Of a DNA stretch of 64,000 bases, positions 55,555 to 64,000 are shown one piece after another. The stretch's first letter is position 1. The number at the start of each line of letters is the position of its first letter. The position numbers were made by a program, and so were the translations under genes. The notes below the pieces were generated by a model. It was not told where the DNA came from. It saw only the letters and a program-made list of their open reading frames with translations, and made no database searches. Origin of the DNA: Metridium senile (lineage: Eukaryota > Cnidaria > Anthozoa > Actiniaria > Metridiidae); the NCBI GenBank assembly GCA_949775045.1, contig OX459103.1, positions 6,500,541 to 6,564,540 of the forward strand, in the 5' to 3' direction.

Positions 55555-56290
55555 TACTTCCTGCAGTTCACATCAGGCCGTAGTTCCAACTACTTCCTGA
55601 CTTGTTGAAATCATTTCCATCTTTAATTACACTCCAAAAACGGCTGAGTAGATACAACACAGTATATTGGGTTAATCATGCATTCAGGATAACACTATAT
55701 AGTGAGTAAACCCAACTCATTATTGAGTAAAAGTGAGGTTAAACTCAATATATTGAGTACATTGTACTCAATGGTGCGTCTTCATCTATGTTTACTCTCA
55801 ATAATGAGTTGGGTTTACTCACTACAAAGTGTTATCCTGAATGCATGATTAACGCAGTATCCTGTGTTGTATCTACTCAGCCGTTTTTGCAGTGTACTAG
55901 ATAATGATTAATTATACCTCTTGAAGAACAACATTTTCAGTTGACATCTTCGTGATATCTTTTTGTACCATGATTTCCTGCAGTTCACATCAGGGCGCAG
56001 TTCCCATTCCTTTCTAAATTGTTCCTCTCCCATCTCTAATGATCAAAAAAAATACAATTTCTTTTCTTGAAGAAGAATTTTGATATCTTTCTCCCATTGG
56101 TTCCCTGCAGTTCACATCAGGCTGTAGTTCCCCCTCCTTTCTAACTTGTTCCTCTCCCATCTTTAATTATTAAAGAATAATTGATTAAATTTTTTTGTCC
56201 CATGACTTCCTGCAGTTCACATCAGGCCGTAGTTCCCACTCCTTTCCCACACTGACTTGTTCAATTTCCCATCAATAATTATTGCCAAAA
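55555..56290. repeat. ~110-130-bp repeat interrupted by a MITE
   Basis: TTCCTGCAGTTCACATCAGG followed by TAGTTCCCACTCCTTTC, TTGTTCCTCTCCCATCT and TTAATTATTAAA occurs near 55560, 55975, 56105 and 56205. The first unit is separated from the others by the element at 55630-55894. Confidence 0.85.
55630..55894. mobile_element. 265-bp TA-flanked palindromic MITE
   Basis: CACTCCAAAAACGGCTGAGT.. and ..ACTCAGCCGTTTTTGCAGTG; arms of ~105 bp include TAAACCCAACTCATTATTGA. TA lies on both sides, so a Tc1/mariner-type MITE is likely. Confidence 0.88.
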
Positions 56291-58260
56291 AAACTATTTT
56301 TCTCGAAGAAGATCTTTGAAATCTTTTTTCTCTTTTTTCGCCTTATTCCCCCTCCTACCTGATAAGTTCTTCATCTTAAAGAAGAATCCCGATATCTTCT
56401 CAAAGGCACAATACCCGTAATTTAAGGTTAATTAAGTAATTGCTAGGTTATCGATACCTCGTATCTGTAATAATAGACATTGAATTGCGTTATGTAAAAG
56501 ATGTACTGATGACCATATAATATACCGTCAAACCACGAACACCCACGGACTTTCCAAACCATCCCACCTCATCCTAAAACACTATTCCTTATTGCTCCGA
56601 AGATTTGACAAGTTTACGGATTTTCGCGGTGGTTTGCATAAACAGATTTGGAAGGAACAGATTAGTGCAATGAGATTGATTGATAACTTTGTAATCAGAG
56701 ATGAAAAGGGTTAAAGTTTAGGAAACCACAAATGTACGCAAGGTTCTGAGCTGAAATCCGACTCTAAACAGTATACGTAATGAAAGCGATCCGTACTTAG
56801 CGTGCGGTCCAAGTACTTTAGTCTCACTATTCAACTAGACGAGGATCGGAACACTAGCACAACTAAAACGTTAAACAGCGTGTCAGAATAACAGGCTTCT
56901 AAATTACAGGTTTGTACACGACAATATTTCATAGTTTTCGTAGAATAGAAAAAGATAAGAAAAGAAAGGAAAGATAGTATAAATATAGTCACGGTATACT
57001 GAGAAATCGTACAGCAACAACGATACCTTTTTTGCGAGGAACGGAATTTTAATTGCTGATTCAATCAAATTCGCACTTTTTTCGCGGCAATGCGCGCACT
57101 CATTTTTATTCTCGAGAAAATTACTTTCATCTATAAATCTTAACTTCAGAGTACAGCAACTAGCGTCTATTACAAACATTGGCACATTTTGTAGTGGTAT
57201 ACTGTTATCTGGAGCAGTGGAACAAAAGTAAAATAACGCGCGTGCGATCTGGAGCTAATAGCGGCAAAATACTAGTAACAGTGGCTTTATAACAATGAAT
57301 TCAATTCAACTCCCCGCGCCAAGGGCATATTATATTTTTCTCATGTATCTGTTCTTTTTAACAGTTTGGAGACTATATTTGGCATTTATATATTCCATTT
57401 CCACGGTTTTCCTTTGTAATTATCTAGCTATTTTACATTCAAGATTTTGAAGTAATTTTTAAGTCAATGAACCATTACATCTAAATTAGTGTTCATTTTT
57501 GTGCAGTTTTTTTTACTCAAGAATCAACTTTACTTGTAGCATTGTGCAAGTGTGATTTTACAAGCAATCTTAATCCGTTAAGCTATATAAATAGATATAA
57601 TACTTTAGTTATTGTATACCTTTTGGGGGATATTGTTTCAAATGCTACAATCGTATTCATTACTATAAATCATCATTTTTCTTTTTTGGTCAGTTCAAGA
57701 TAGCGTGCAACAAGTAAATAGTAATACTTTAGATAATTATATACTTTTCTATTGTATAATTTCTACTATGTAGTACTTATTAGTTTTGCACGCTTTTAAT
57801 GTCTGCAGTCTAGTCCTACAATCCATAGAGTATTTTTTTTTCAGGGGGGGGGGGGGGATATCCTTGGTACGTAGGTAACTCCTGTCACCTCCCCCCTTCG
57901 AACATGTATTTTATTGCGTCAATAATTTAATCTCATTAGTTTGGTATAAATTGAAAATTATAGCCGATCACGACTGATCTTTCTGGTTTGAAATAGACTT
58001 TAATATAAATCTATTACACCGGACATCCGTGATATTGTCATTTTGTTTTTATGCCATGTGGTAGCTGCCAGTTGAGTCGTGGCTACAATAAAACGGTGAA
58101 ACAAAGTGTAGTCTAGAACATTCTCCAAATAATCAAGTCACGTAATATCTTTATTCAAAACTGCCAACCTTTTTGAAATCGGCTGTATATCGAAGTCGGC
58201 AGGATAGTGTTGTTGCGGCTAATCCAATGTGTAATGGAAACCTTCTTTATTAGCTTCGTT
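56291..58260. other. intergenic, nothing coding recognised
   Basis: Holds a 13-base G tract at 57845-57857. At 57295-57365 the words TTCAATTCAACTCC, CAAGGGCATA and CTCATGTATCTGT also occur at 16120-16180, a weak dispersed repeat. No exon can be supported. Confidence 0.5.
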
Positions 58261-60388
58261 CTTGTGTTTAATAATCGTTGTTGCGCTTTGCATAGTACAT
58301 TTACAAATCGGAACTTTCTTTCCTTTCTTATACTTTATCATTTTTTTACTACAATGTAATTTGTAACACCGAAAAATAATACTAACTTTACTTTTTTCTT
58401 GTGTTTAATAATCGTTGTTGCGCTTTGCATAGTACATTTACAAATCGAAACTTTCTTTCCTTTCTTATACTTTATCATTTTTTTACTACAATGTAATTTG
58501 TAACACCGAAAAATAATACTAACTTTACTTTTTTCTTGTGTTTAATAATCGTTGTTGCGCTTTGCATAGTACATTTACAAATCGAAACTTTCTTTCCTTT
58601 CTTATACTTTATCATTTTTTTACTACAATGTAATTTGTAACACCGAAAAATAATACTAACTTTACTTTTTTCTTGTGTTTAATAATCGTTGTTGCGCTTT
58701 GCATAGTACATTTACAAATCGAAACTTTCTTTCCTTTCTTATACTTTATCATTTTTTTACTACAATGTAATTTGTAACACCGAAAAATAATACTAACTTT
58801 ACTTTTTTCTTGTGTTTAATAATCGTTGTTGCGCTTTGCATAGTACATTTACAAATCGAAACTTTCTTTCCTTTCTTATACTTTATCATTTTTTTACTAC
58901 AATGTAATTTGTAACACCGAAAAATAATACTAACTTTACTATTTTCTTGTGTTTAATAATCGTTGTTGCGCTTTGCATAGTGCATTTACAAATCGAAACT
59001 TTCTTTCCTTTCTTATACTTTATCATTTTTTTACTACAATGTAATTTGTAACACCGAAAAATAATACTAACTTTACTTTTTTCTTGTGTTTAATAATCGT
59101 TGTTGCGCTTTGCATAGTACATTTACAAATCGAAACTTTCTTTCCTTTCTTATACTTTATCATTTTTTTACTACAATGTAATTTGTAACACCGAAAAATA
59201 ATACTAACTTTACTTTTTTCTTGTGTTTAATAATCGTTGTTGCGCTTTGCATAGTACATTTACAAATCGAAACTTTCTTTCCTTTCTTATACTTTATCAT
59301 TTTTTTACTACAATGTAATTTGTAACACCGAAAAATAATACTAACTTTACTTTTTTCTTGTGTTTAATAATCGTTGTTGCGCTTTGCATAGTACATTTAC
59401 AAATCGAAACTTTCTTTCCTTTCTTATACTTTATCATTTTTTTACTACAATGTAATTTGTAACACCGAAAAATAATACTAACTTTACTTTTTTCTTGTGT
59501 TTAATAATCGTTGTTGCGCTTTGCATAGTACATTTACAAATCGAAACTTTCTTTCCTTTCTTATACTTTATCATTTTTTTACTACAATGTAATTTGTAAC
59601 ACCGAAAAATAATACTAACTTTACTATTTTCTTGTGTTTAATAATCGTTGTTGCGCTTTGCATAGTGCATTTACAAATCGAAACTTTCTTTCCTTTCTTA
59701 TACTTTATCATTTTTTTACTACAATGTAATTTGTAACACCGAAAAATAATACTAACTTTACTATTTTCTTGTGTTTAATAATCGTTGTTGCGCTTTGCAT
59801 AGTGCATTAATTTTACAAATCGGAACTTTCTTTCCTTTCTTATACTTTATCATTTTTTTACTACAATGTAATTTGTAACACCGAAAAATAATACTAACTT
59901 TACTATTTTCTTGTGTTTAATAATCGTTGTTGCGCTTTGCATAGTGCATTTACAAATCGGAACTTTCTTTCCGTTCTTATACATGTTATACTTTAACATT
60001 TTTTTACTACCATCCATCCATTACAATGTAATTTGTAACACCGAAAAATAATACTAACTTGACTTTTTTCTTGTGTTTAATAATCGTTGTTGCGCTTTGC
60101 ATAGTGCATTTACAAATCGGAACTTTCTTTCCGTTCTTATACATGTTATACTTTAACATTTTTTTACTACCATCCATCCATTACAATGTAATTTGTAACA
60201 CCGAAAAATAATACTAACTTGACTTTTTTCTTGTGTTTAATAATCGTTGTTGCGCTTTGCATAGTGCATTTACAAATCGGAACTTTCTTTCCGTTCTTAT
60301 ACATGTTATACGTTATCATTTTTTTACTACCATCCATCCATTACAATGTAATTTGTAACACCGAAAAATAATACTTAACTTTACTAAG
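58261..60388. repeat. 137-bp satellite array, ~15 units
   Basis: Unit starts CTTGTGTTTAATAATCGTTG at 58261, 58398, 58535, 58672, 58809, 58946, 59083, 59220, 59357, 59494, 59631 and 59768 (exactly 137), then 59910, 60070 and 60230 (142-160 owing to insertions such as CATCCATCCA and CATGTTATA). Inner units are nearly identical; end units diverge. Confidence 0.97.
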
Positions 60389-60439
60389 TTGTGTGCTATT
60401 TTTATTTTATCATGATCTATCTTTATTACTGTATTGCGT

Positions 60440-60541
60440 ACTTCAAACGTCGCATCTCACATGTGCCCAATGCAAATGAATTCAAACAATAGGTTGTTCT
60501 CATTTGCATTAGATTTGGCACATATGAGATGCGAAGTTAGA
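60440..60541. mobile_element. ~100-bp hairpin MITE
   Basis: CTTCAAACGTCGCATCTCAC..GCAAATGA pairs with TCATTTGCATTAGA..CATATGAGATGCGAAGTTAG. Confidence 0.75.
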
Positions 60542-60604
60542 AATCGGGATAGGCGTATACCTAATTTATAACATATAATGTGCAATCTATCCATATCCAA
60601 ATTA

Positions 60605-60888
60605 GGGCTTATAGACGTACAGTGACGTATTTTGTTATGGTTTTGCCAACCGTTGTTATCAAAACAAAGAAAATTAAAAAATCTATTATTAAAATGGTTG
60701 GCAAATTACAGCAATACCAACACTTGTAAACACTACGCTCACCTATAGGTAGACGTACTAGTGACGGATTTTGTTATGGTTTTGACAACCAAACATATTG
60801 TTATCAAAACAAAGAAAATTAAAAAATATTGTTAAAATGGTTGGCAAATTACCATCACAATACCAACACTTAATAAACACTACGCTTA
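60605..60888. repeat. ~150-bp tandem duplication, family of 42915
   Basis: AGACGTAC..TGACGTATTTTGTTATGG, TTATCAAAACAAAGAAAATT, AAATGGTTGGCAAATTAC and AATACCAACACTT occur twice in a row. Confidence 0.85.
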
Positions 60889-60984
60889 CCTATATCGGGC
60901 AATTGTTTGGAAAGGCTTTATTGTTTTTTAAACCAATCCTAACGATGTTTCGATTTGGTGCTGACTGTCCCATGCATATCGGGC

Positions 60985-61091
60985 TACCCTGCGAGCAGAT
61001 ATTTCTTTCTCTCTTACCTGGAACGACGAGGAAAGAAGCTTTCTTTTCTCGTCATTCTAGGTATGAGAAAGGAGCCTCTGCTCGCAGGGTA
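60985..61091. mobile_element. 107-bp hairpin MITE with 9-bp target duplication
   Basis: TACCCTGCGAGCAGA and TCTGCTCGCAGGGTA ends. ATATCGGGC on both sides (60976-60984, 61092-61100). Same family as 62411. Confidence 0.92.
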
Positions 61092-61100
61092 ATATCGGGC

Positions 61101-61430
61101 AAAACTACTGCGGTAACTTTTTCTCATTACTTATAAGATTAATTAATTATATATAAAAACATCAATCAATGATTAGATTCTTATCTGGGGTGTAAGATTT
61201 TTGATGATTTCTTTTTAATCTCACATATCTAAACCACGTAGCGTTTATATAGAGTAGTGTTTCTTTCTTAATATCACTTGGAAGATTAGTTGATGATAAG
61301 TCAATTAATCATCGATGATGGGTTGGATCCCTATCTGGGGCGGAATATTGTTCCTGATCGTTTCAGTAATCTCAAATGTCCATATCATACTTGTCTTTCT
61401 AGATCAAAAGATGTTATTGAATTGCAGTTA
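61101..61430. other. AT-rich gap, nothing recognised
   Basis: Two loosely similar stretches (ATTAATTATATATAAAAACA.. and TCAATTAATCATCGATGATG.. each followed by CTATCTGGGG) suggest an old duplication; no gene. Confidence 0.4.
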
Positions 61431-61675
61431 TATACATATATTTCAAAAATCGTTGCCGCAGCCGAAGCTACAGTCCACACTCTAAAGCCTGCAAAGGATG
61501 ACGGTTTCATAGACTTAATTTGTGATTTATTAAAAGAAATATTCGTTTCATCATCTACCACTGCAACAACTTGTGATGGTCATATAACATATAATATAAG
61601 AAGAATTACCAATATACTTTGTACTGTGTGGACAGTAGATGTGATTGCGACAAAGATTTTTGAAATAGGCGTATA
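61431..61675. mobile_element. ~245-bp foldback, TATACACCTATTTCAA family, copy 3
   Basis: TACATATATTTCAAAAATCG, CCGAAGCTACAGTCCACACT and GCCTGCAAAGGATG match copy 2 at 43418. The right arm ends TTTTTGAAATAGGCGTATA. The long plus-strand frame through here is a by-product. Confidence 0.8.
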
Positions 61676-61921
61676 TGCGAATGTGTTCAAAAAATGGATT
61701 CAAGCCAGGTCTTTTGCTCAAAAACAAACTTGGCCCGAAATTAAAGCTGCGCACCTCAGCTTGAATCCCTTGTTCAAAATTATTTTCATATAACTGTTAT
61801 AACAGCAGGCCCCGTAGCAGGGTAAATATATATCTAAGGGGGGGGGGGGGACTTACAGAACGTTTATCGTACCATTATAATCCCCTACGTTTAATACTCA
61901 TTGATTATATGCTGAGGAGTA

Positions 61922-62140
61922 CAGTGCGAATCGAAAAACCGTGGGCACCAGAAATGTTTTAGAAATCGTTTATTGTTCGTTGAACAACTCATAAACAACT
62001 CTAACTACAAAACGTTTATCATCAGTACACATCAATCAAACTTCTTGCCGTGATATAGTTGTTTCTGAGTTGTTCAACGAACAAAAAACGATTTCTAAAA
62101 TATTTATGGGTGCCCACGGTTTCATGATTCGCACTCAGTG
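61922..62140. mobile_element. ~220-bp TA-flanked palindromic MITE
   Basis: CAGTGCGAATCGAAAAACCG, TTTTAGAAATCGTTT and TTCGTTGAACAACTCA are matched in inverted order on the right, ending GATTCGCACTCAG. TA flanks fit Tc1/mariner. Confidence 0.85.
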
Positions 62141-62410
62141 TAATGGAAACTAGGATATCCTTGAATACTTGCTAGCTTAATTTTATCTGCTGTTGTTATC
62201 TCTACATCCCTATAAAGTCTTCGTGTACAGCGAAATAATCTTCGTCCACCCAACAAATACAACTACAAGCTGTTCTTTACCTGAAATACACGCTGTTTAA
62301 TCAGCCGTTATGGTAAAACACCGCATTTTTTCTGATATTTGACTGGCTTTAATATGTAAGCTAAAAATAAACTTGGCAAAAACCTGGGAGACACGGGCCT
62401 CCCTGACCCC

Positions 62411-62492
62411 TACCCTGCGAGCAGATATTTCTTTCTCTCTTATCTGGAACGACGGTAAGAGGTAAGAGAAAGGTACCTCTGCTCGCAGGGTA
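62411..62492. mobile_element. 82-bp hairpin MITE, CCCTGCGAGCAGA family
   Basis: TACCCTGCGAGCAGATATTT and CTCTGCTCGCAGGGTA ends; the interior CTTTCTCTCTTATCTGGAAC matches the copy at 60985. The 9-bp flanks CCTGACCCC and CCTGGTCCC agree at 7 of 9 bases, an aged duplication. It lies ~70 bp upstream of the insulin-like exon's acceptor, in the presumed 5' UTR intron. Confidence 0.85.
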
Positions 62493-62558
62493 CCTGGTCC
62501 CTTCACCCGCTACGGGCCTGGACAACTATTCTTATTAAAAATACTATGTTTTTTTTAG

Positions 62559-62760
62559 ATGGAGAGCTACGTCCGAGTATGCGGGATTGCCTTACTGCTG
62601 ATATTAACACTATCATCGATTGCTGATTGTCAAATGTGTTTGATGAGAGGTGGATGTTACAAGACACACGAGAATGCTAACAGACAGGTTGATTTCCATA
62701 TCTGTGGAAGCGACATCTATCCCACAGTGGTCGATGTTTGTCATTTGCGGCGCAAAAGAG
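62559..62760 (+). CDS. insulin-like peptide precursor, first coding exon (signal peptide and B chain)
   Basis: Encodes a secreted insulin/IGF/relaxin-superfamily hormone precursor. ATG follows directly after a 3' splice site (poly-T then TAG|ATG), implying a 5' UTR intron. Residues ~8-22 are a signal peptide (CGIALLLILTLSSIA). The B chain is HICGSDIYPTVVDVC: Cys49 and Cys61 are 12 apart, as in insulin B7/B19, with Gly after the first Cys. RRKR at 64-67 is a convertase site leading into the C-peptide. The exon ends AAAAGAG|GTAAGG in codon 68, phase 1, the same place and phase as the conserved C-peptide intron of insulins. Extra Cys24, Cys27 and Cys33 precede the B chain. The A chain (CC..C..C) is not found up to 64000 and should lie downstream. 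Reading past the donor gives only five more codons. Confidence 0.8.
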
Positions 62761-63034
62761 GTAAGGTTTGGGAATGAATAGAACAGAGGGGTAAAGGGTT
62801 TGGGATGACTGAATAGAATGAGCTATCGTTGTTGAGCCCCCTCCAAAATAACTATTTCGCTAAAATGTTCCCATGATCTCCTACAAAAGACTATTGTTTT
62901 ATAAATTTTGTTGCGCCTAGTAGAATCAAATATTAATATTAATAATAACGACTATTTTACCAGGATAAACTCTCCAACAATTAAATTGCTGCTATCAACA
63001 AATGTCTCCTTGATTTAGAAGGACATCGCGTTTT

Positions 63035-63430
63035 ATCTGCCATGCATGAGATACTCAGTAGTTCCGGCAAAAATATGCACGAAAAATATTCATACAATGA
63101 TGCGACAATCAAGTCCAATAGGAATTTAACTTAAAAATTATATTTCGTGAGCTACTGATTGCTTTGGTAAAAATATGCACGAAAAGTATTCATACAATGA
63201 AGCGACAATCAAGTCCAATAGGAATTTAACTTAAAAAACGAAATAGCGTTATATTTCGTGAGCTACTGATTGCTTCGGTAAAAATATGCACGAAAGGTGT
63301 ACGTAAAGTGATGCGACAATCTTCTCCAACAAGAATTTAACTTAAAAAGAAATCGCGTTATATTTCGTGAGTTACTGATTGCTTCGGTAAAAATATGCAC
63401 GAAAGGTTTACGTAAAGTGACGTGACACAG
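63035..63430. repeat. ~120-bp tandem repeat, four units
   Basis: Units carry GGTAAAAATATGCACGAAA, TGATGCGACAATCAAGTCCA, AGGAATTTAACTTAAAAA and TTATATTTCGTGAGCTACTG. The last two units share the GTACGTAAAGTGA variant. Confidence 0.92.
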
Positions 63431-63837
63431 TTCCTAAGGAAATTCATGCCGTTTGTATCTACTATTGTGCTGTCACTACCCAATTTGACAAACAGCAGTA
63501 GCAAGGATTTAATATTGAGTCATAATGCACAATACTAAACGTATTAATTGACGTCAAATCGACCTCTTCGAATATGCTCGATTTTTCTTCAAAGGAATTT
63601 CAGGTTAGCGACCGCTGACTGAACAAATAGCAGGCACATGCAGTAGGATACTAATGTTATTATGACAAGACCTTCTTATCCTTTAATAGTCGTTATAGTA
63701 ATCTCAGTAAGATCGTACTACTTTAAAATGACCTCGATCGAATATGCTGGATTTTTCGGATATAGGAATTTAGTAAACGTCCAATGAAGAAAGAAATAAG
63801 GAGAGATCTTTTTTGATACGATTTCATTCGTAACAAA

Positions 63838-64000
63838 CACCATGCCCGGGGGTTGGACTCCCTTTGACCAAGTGGTAGGGGTGATCGGCGATCCCTTTAG
63901 GGTTGAAAATAGTCCCTGTGCGTACCTTTTAGGGTCCCTTAATCTTTAGGGTTCTTCTCATAAGTCAATTAAGTAACATATAAGGATCATTTCTACTTTG
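63838..64000. repeat. GTACGCACAGGG family, reverse copy, cut by the window end
   Basis: GGGGGTTGGACTCCCTTTGA, GGGGTGATCGGCGATCC, AATAGTCCCTGTGCGTACC and TAGGGTTCTTCTCATAAGTC are the complement of the copies at 35.3-37.5 kb. Confidence 0.8.

Larger units (their letters stand above)
62761..64000 (+). other. presumed C-peptide intron of the insulin-like gene (partial)
   Basis: Begins GTAAGG. No TGY-TGY codon pair in an open frame with a Cys four residues on is seen, so the A-chain exon is not here. It contains the tandem repeat at 63035-63430, a duplicated TCGAATATGCTSGATTTTTC at ~63568 and ~63740, and a dispersed repeat at the right edge. Confidence 0.55.

Noticed and set aside
58261..60388. 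CRISPR-like regular repeat
   Set aside because: Units are 137 bp head-to-tail with no variable spacers, in a eukaryotic genome; it is a satellite.
61290..61793. 167-codon plus-strand frame
   Set aside because: Mostly overlaps a foldback element; no family resemblance, and the same sequence at 43.4 kb is not open.
62980..63012. TGC-TGC codon pair as a possible insulin A chain
   Set aside because: The frame reads CCYQQMSP then stop; no Cys four residues on, so it does not fit an A chain.

Overview
This window is AT-rich, repeat-dense nuclear DNA from a multicellular animal. Genes have spliceosomal introns with GT..AG ends. The gene content (class A GPCR, LicD/fukutin-type transferase, Dispatched-type transporter, insulin-like peptide) is metazoan. 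The very high load of small palindromic MITEs, tRNA-derived SINEs and L2/CR1-like LINE ends resembles cnidarian, probably anthozoan, genomes. That placement is inference; no species can be named from sequence alone.

Layout. (1) 2-1045 (+): 3' part of a rhodopsin-class GPCR, cut by the window start. (2) 3.0-6.0 kb: a foldback element, a 1.1-kb GAGAA microsatellite, a tandem duplication and an AAAC-type tract. (3) 6023-8299 (-): complete two-exon LicD-family gene of 511 codons whose intron is almost entirely a ~74-bp minisatellite. (4) 8.3-11.2 kb: foldbacks and MITEs. (5) 11232-30973 (-): a full Dispatched-family gene (closest in feel to DISP3/PTCHD2), assembled here from 11 exons whose phases all agree, about 1,308 codons over ~20 kb. 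Its introns hold CAT-trinucleotide arrays, CAATCAAT repeats, SINEs, minisatellites and several MITE families. (6) 31-44 kb: transposon graveyard with a 1.5-kb TTA-flanked Harbinger-like element carrying a nested SINE, a dead LINE broken by a MITE, and many foldbacks. (7) 40.7-41.8, 44.3-48.1 and 58.3-60.4 kb: tandem satellite arrays. (8) 62559-62760 (+): first coding exon of an insulin-like peptide precursor, whose A chain would lie beyond the window.

The four genes show no shared pathway. The DISP3-like protein would be a 12-TM RND/sterol-sensing protein, the LicD protein a type II Golgi enzyme, the GPCR a plasma-membrane receptor and the insulin-like peptide a secreted ligand. The most notable observations are the unannotated insulin-like exon with the superfamily's conserved intron layout, a (TPGK)n mucin-like insert in the Dispatched second extracellular loop, a group of hairpin MITEs with 9-bp target duplications, and satellite arrays that preserve their expansion history.
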